Below, piece after piece: positions 59,535-64,000 of a DNA stretch of 64,000 nucleotides. The first letter of the stretch is position 1. The number at the start of each line of letters is the position of its first letter. A program made the position numbers and the translations under genes. The notes under the pieces are model-generated. The model saw nothing but the letters and a program-made list of their open reading frames with translations. It was not told the DNA's origin and made no database searches. The stretch is from Hirundichthys speculiger. Lineage: Eukaryota; Chordata; Actinopteri; Beloniformes; Exocoetidae. The DNA lies in NCBI GenBank assembly GCA_018398805.1, contig JAGFBZ010000290.1:806001-870000 (forward strand), given 5' to 3'.

Positions 59535-60283
59535 AAAACCACAACAACAATGTCAGCTCTCACGCCTACTTATGAATGTTATACCTTCCAAACACCTATC
59601 CTCCACCTAAACTCACAGACACAGACATTTAAAATACCAAATTCATGGAAGTTAAGCCACCCTACTTTCAGCATCACACTGGTGCATGCACAACGTTTGC
59701 AGTTATGCATACTCACACCATTCCAAGGAGTTGGCAGGCCTATTAATACCACACTTCAAAGACTACAGCGATTGGGCATCAAGCCATAAGATGCTATCTG
59801 GTGACAGATACGCACTTGTGTCTCTCTTTCTGTCCTCAGGGTACTGCCTTTCACTCTGCGTGCCAAGTTGAAAGGTTAGAATGGTTACATTCCCACAGAA
59901 AGACCAAGTTTGCTGAAGTAGTTCCGTGCTGTTCCAATGTGATTATTATTCCAAGCAATGTGGTCCACATGAAAGGTAAAGGTATACTTCAATCAAAGAG
60001 TCATGACATCATCCTATTAAAAGCTCTCATTTTGGAAGAGAATTTAGAAAGGATATTATATATATTTTCTGCATTAAATTTTAAATGAGGGTTGGTATAC
60101 CATGAGGATGAATAATCAATGTGAAAAAAAATGTGCTTTGTTAACATTGTACCACTAAGGAAAGATGATGTAGATACCAAACTCTAAATTAATTCTTAAA
60201 AGATGGCAGGAAACTTATGGTGTCCTGCCTACATAGTGGTATATTTGATTTTAGCGGCTGCTTACTCAAGTGAACTCAGCTTT
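59535..60283. other. no feature recognised
   Basis: AT-rich sequence with unassigned short frames. Confidence 0.5.
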
Positions 60284-61503
60284 AACTCCAATTCTAAAGA
60301 CTCATAGTATCTGTAAAGTCCAAATATAAGCACAATACAGTGACTTGCAAATCACAATAGCACATCTGAAACATATCAAATTTTGAGGAATGCACCACCA
60401 TTACAAAAAAAATAGTATTTTTGAATTTGGTGCCAGAACCATGTCTCAAATGAAAATGGGACAGGATGATGTTTACCACTGAAGAGCATCCCCTCTTCCT
60501 GGACACTCCATATACGTCTGGAAACTGAGAAGACCAGCAGCTGGAGTTTTAGGAAAGGAATGTTGTTCCACTCTTGACCAATAAAGGATTGGAGCTGCTC
60601 AACAGTCATGGGTCTTCTTTGTCATGCATTTTCTTTTTATTTCAACCCTAATGTTTTAAACTGGTGAAAGGCCTGGATTGTAGGCAGGCCAGTTCAGCAC
60701 CTGCACACCTGGAACAGTATGCTGTTTAGCAATGAACGATAAAGACACTGCCTTGATGGGAGCATATGTTCCTCTAAAAGCTGCTGAAACCTCTCTTGCC
60801 TGCACCGTTTCCTCTTCTCCAGATGTGCTAGCTGCCTATTACATGGCAGTGAGGAAACCCTGTCAAAGATGCAAGATTTTGAACTGATAACAAGCTGGAT
60901 GATTCCTCTCCTCTTTACTCCAGGGGACACGATGTCCATGGTTTCCAAAAATAATTTCAGCATTCCATGTTGGATCACAAGACAGTTTCCCACTTTGCAT
61001 TAGTCCATTTCAAATAAGCTTTGGCCGTCAGAAGCCGGGCAGCATTTCTGGATCATGTTCATATATGGGTTCTTCTTTGCATGACAGAGTTTTAACCTGT
61101 AATTTGTTGAGTGCACAGTGAACCTCTGAGACATTCTCAGACAGTGGTTTCCAGAAGTGTTTCAGAGTCCATGCAGTCGTTTCCATGACAGAATCATGTT
61201 TATTTTTAATGCAGTATGATGCTGTGATACCAGAGTCATTGGTCCCTTGGCCTGAAAAAACTTTCTACCTTGTCCTTTGCTGCACACAGAGATTTTCTGA
61301 ATCTTTTGATGATACTATGAACCACTGATTATGTTTTATTCAAAATCTTTTAAATATTAAAATGGATAACATTATTCTAAAATTATTTCACAATTTTTGA
61401 ACAGTATTTTTGGTGACCTGTGACCCTCTGCCTATCTTTATTTGTAATAATCTCTACATCTTTACATTTTACAAAGCATGCCAGCTTTTAAAGAATTGGG
61501 GTT
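60284..61503 (-). mobile_element. Tc1-like transposon, copy B, degraded
   Basis: The ends AACTCCAATTCTAAAGA (left) and AAAGAATTGGGGTTGA (right) are inverted repeats of the CAACCCCAATTCC type. The left and right subterminal parts share TGTAAAGT/TGTAAAATG. The minus strand holds a broken transposase related to copy A. Shared landmarks such as the GGATCATGTTCATATATGG region and CAAGACAGTTTCCC place both in the same group. At 1.22 kb it is shorter than a full copy because of internal deletions. Confidence 0.8.
60376..61120 (-). pseudogene. Tc1-like transposase, core deleted
   Basis: Recognisable pieces in order on the minus strand are IFGNHGHRVPWSKEERNHPA (about 60890-60955, downstream of the first catalytic site), LLEEHMLPSRQCLYRS (about 60735-60790) and VLNWPAY-like sequence (about 60690). 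The end is MTVEQLQSFIGQEWNNIPFL and LVFSVSRRI (60530-60609). The segment that should carry the second catalytic Asp (QQDNAKPH) is missing, since the reading jumps from LYRSLLNS to VQVLNWPA. The third site is decayed (CLQSRPF). Several stops are present. It cannot be active. Confidence 0.75.
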
Positions 61504-61593
61504 GAAGAAGTGAAATAGACATTTAAATGTTATATATATATATACTATATGTATTATATATACATATACTATGTAGTTTCTATGTTTCTGAAC

Positions 61594-61595
<2 letters not shown>

Positions 61596-61660
<65 letters not shown>
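61596..61660. repeat. TG microsatellite with one slip
   Basis: About 32 TG units broken once by GGTG near 61627. A TA-rich stretch (61533-61563) precedes it. Confidence 0.9.
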
Positions 61661-61661
<1 letters not shown>

Positions 61662-62695
61662 AGCTGAGACGAAGTCAGGGAAGTGACAGCTCTGCGGGGG
61701 TTTAAACCCAGGCCAGCCAGGGCACTAGTCCTCCAAACGGTCCAATTTCAGAACATAAACCATCAAACTCTTTTCAGGAGTGGGTCATTTGGGAAGGATA
61801 ACCACTTTTTATTGGCATCAACTTGAAAAAAGAATCACATGAACATTGTGTTTGACAAAACTGTGTGGCATAGATAATTAGAAAGCTATATTTTCTGGTC
61901 CTCCAGCCATGAAAATCACCACAGACTAAAAAAGTCTTAGACCTTTATGTTCCACAGTCAGAACAGTTGAACTTGCATATGAACATACTATCAGTGTAGT
62001 TGGTCCTGTTGCTCCCACCGTTGACCCAAAAGGCTGCATTTGCTCAACTTCTTTTCCCTTCTACTTCCTTCTTTTTTCTTTCTTTTTTTTTTTTTTTTAA
62101 TACACCACATTAAATATTGATATCTATCCAGGATACACCTTTGCAGCCTTCAGATATTCTTTTCCATATTGATCAGGGTAAATATTTATCTTATTTCTGG
62201 GCTAACCCAAATATTGGCAGCCTCACTGACTCACTGTTAATTACTGGTTTGGTCATGAAGTGGTTTGTGCACAGAAGTAGGTTGGCCAAAAATGCCCTGG
62301 ATACACAAAAACCAGCATCAAAGAACAAAAATAACTTTTGTACCACTTAAAGCAGCTCAAACCACAAACAACACAGATGTGACACTGATGTTCTTCTGTT
62401 GAAAATGTAGTGACAAACTGAGTTATTCTGATGGAAAAGTGATGGAACATCAATAGTTGAAAGTTTGCTCAAACTGGTAAGAACTTTTTCAGATATAAAT
62501 TGTGTAAAATCCACTTTTCTTTTTATCATTTATCAGCTGTTAGCTTGACTCGCCAGTCACAATTCCTCCATGATTCTCCTGTCTACTGCTGGTAACAGAC
62601 TGACTACCCATCTACTTAATTAATTCAGAAATAACTCTTTAAGGTGCATCTTTTATGTATCTTTTCATGATTCAGATAATAAAAATATATAAAAC
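61661..62695. other. no feature except T run
   Basis: A C/T-rich to T-run tract lies at 62050-62098. No gene recognised. Confidence 0.5.
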
Positions 62696-62991
62696 AAAAA
62701 TAATAGACAGCACACTTTCTAGAGTATAGCAACATTATTTTTATTTTTATAGTATTGTTTTTCCTAGCTTCATCACCATTTATTGGTAAAATTATCTGTA
62801 CAGAAATAAATATTAGTTATGTCTCGCTCTGCCATAGATCTCAGGGTCAGCACTGCTCAGATGGGAGAAAGCAGTTGTCCACTGATTCCAGGGTCAGCAG
62901 TACGGACCTCAGGCTCTCTGGTGGTCAAATTGTCCTTGGAGAAGACATTGTACTTGCATTGACCTTTCGGTGTGTGAATGCGTGCATGATC
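62696..62991 (+). repeat. duplicated block containing a tRNA-type SINE, copy 2
   Basis: Direct repeat of 57942-58239, about nine in ten bases or better identical by eye, with a few 1-3-base gaps. It includes the same SINE at the same place. It ends at GCGTGCATGATC, after which the two copies differ. Confidence 0.8.
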
Positions 62992-63255
62992 TAGAAGAAT
63001 CTCACTCTGTTCCTATATACAGGCCTACAGATTGTCAACTGACTGAAACAAAAATCTGCATTCTGATTTTAAGATCTGTTTATTTAATTCTGATGGAAGC
63101 TGTCTCTTCTCGGATGAGAATGTTTTAATAGCAGAGTGTGAAAGCTATGTAAATTTAATGCTAATTTGGCTCTTCCAGTGACCAAATCTCAACTATTTTG
63201 AACATCTATTGGATAACTTCAGACTTGATAAGGAGTGCATTCTCATACAGTATCA

Positions 63256-63810
63256 TTACAACAGAAAATGAGGGAAAATCTTCAGTATTTCATTCCCCTC
63301 TGGAGACTCACTGAAGAGACTTGCCCTCTGCAACCTGTTTCCATAGACAGGACACAATATTCCTCTCAGGAGCAAATGTGTTGGCTTGCTCCTCTCAGCT
63401 TCAGGGGTTCTATATGCAATGCTTTGCCCTTTCTTTAAAATTATTTTTTTTTTTACAGCTTTAGCGTTCACGTGTCTCGTTCTCGTCAACTGTCGATTTG
63501 AGCTGGAGACCAAAGAAATCCCTTTAACTATACCATAGTCTTTTAAATAATCTGTGACTGAATGCCTGCTGCAATTTATCCCACTGAAGACAAAAGCCAA
63601 ATGTAAGTGAGTGTTTCTGGGCCTTTGCTCCGTGGGTGAGGTACTTAAAATATTTTGCGTTGGTTTTTCCTTTAACGTGGAGCAGAAAAGCAGATTTAAA
63701 AGCTGACGGTCGCTGAATGCCAGCTCAGGAATGCCAGCCTGACTGCAAAAAGCCTGTTCTCTTATTATTAACTCAGAAGTTTTATAGCTTAGACAGTTAA
63801 CTGTGGTCAT
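63256..63810 (-). CDS. 184-codon open frame, unrecognised
   Basis: This is the longest open frame in the window outside LINE and microsatellite sequence. It starts MTTVNCLSYKTSELIIREQA and ends KIFPHFLL. I see no signal peptide, membrane segment or known motif. A KKKIILKKG stretch comes from a T run. No promoter, poly-A signal or splice context is evident, and codon use looks no different from the AT-rich surroundings. A run this long is somewhat unlikely by chance in any one place but not surprising across six frames of 64 kb. Most likely a chance frame; a decayed transposon gene is possible. Confidence 0.12.
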   Translation of the reverse strand: MTTVNCLSYKTSELIIREQAFCSQAGIPELAFSDRQLLNLLFCSTLKEKPTQNILSTSPTEQRPRNTHLHLAFVFSGINCSRHSVTDYLKDYGIVKGISLVSSSNRQLTRTRHVNAKAVKKKIILKKGQSIAYRTPEAERSKPTHLLLRGILCPVYGNRLQRASLFSESPEGNEILKIFPHFLL

Positions 63811-63885
63811 TATCTACACAGTGTGATGGTCATTAGTCTGTCGATGACAACAGATTTGTGTGCTCTCCCCTTGCTATTCACACAG

Positions 63886-64000
63886 CACTGTGATAGTAAA
63901 CACTAAGAGCGTGCTGGTGGCCCTGGCTGATAAAGAGCTGCGAAAACGTTTTACCTCCACGGTCAATTTCTGTCTTTGCTTTCATAGTAATGCTCTTACT
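63886..64000 (+). CDS. possible exon running off the window
   Basis: A pyrimidine-rich tract with TATTCACACAG at 63875-63885 is a fair splice acceptor. With one base completing a codon, the frame reads TVIVNTKSVLVALADKELRK and RFTSTVNFCLCFHSNALT, open to the window's end. The first part is G+C-richer than the surroundings. No stop or strong donor is reached, and the family is not recognised. It might belong to the same gene as the exon-like blocks near 682-884, making the space between an intron, but this is speculation. Confidence 0.2.

Overview
The window looks like non-coding chromosomal DNA from a ray-finned fish, most likely a percomorph teleost. The evidence is the repeat mix. It contains L2 and Rex1-like LINE tails, a Rex3/RTE 3' end with an ATGG-repeat tail, tRNA-derived SINEs of fish type, two Tc1-like transposons, a pogo/Tigger transposon, PIF/Harbinger and hAT elements, and many CA/TG and TA microsatellites. 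There are no bacterial features, no rRNA or functional tRNA genes, and no CRISPR array. I recognise no intact protein-coding gene. The species cannot be named from the sequence alone.

Layout. 1-0.9 kb holds two short exon-like blocks joined by an 82-bp GT-AG interval, the best hint of a host gene. 2.7-7.2 kb is repeat-rich: L2 remnants, a hAT element with a BED-finger relic set inside TA repeats, and a dead pogo/Tigger transposon. 9.0-10.9 kb has a hAT-like element and a LINE tail. 13-18.2 kb has RTE/SINE-type tails, one SINE nested inside an older copy of its own family, and a Tc1 relic. 19.8-24.9 kb has a Rex1-like LINE tail, a 34-bp poly-G run, a hAT element with a perfect 8-bp target duplication, and an AATTCCGAATT-rich MITE. 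25.4-36 kb is mostly unique AT-rich sequence carrying a SINE, a solo LTR and a hAT end. 36.1-37.5 kb is a PIF/Harbinger element with transposase and Myb-like relics and a nested Rex3 tail. 39.9-42.1 kb is a 5'-truncated L2 LINE with most of its reverse transcriptase. 44.6-50.1 kb holds two inverted copies of one hAT-like element, each carrying a different later insertion. 50.1-64 kb has TA tracts, Tc1 and other DNA-transposon relics, a duplicated SINE-containing block, a 184-codon open frame of unknown meaning, and a possible exon running off the right end.

Nothing here works together as a system. The open frames are transposon relics or chance frames. The most informative content is insertion history: several target-site duplications can be read directly, and the paired hAT-like copies act as empty-site controls for each other. 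A plausible but unproven reading is that most of the window is one large intron or an intergenic gap. I saw no convincing previously undescribed biological system.
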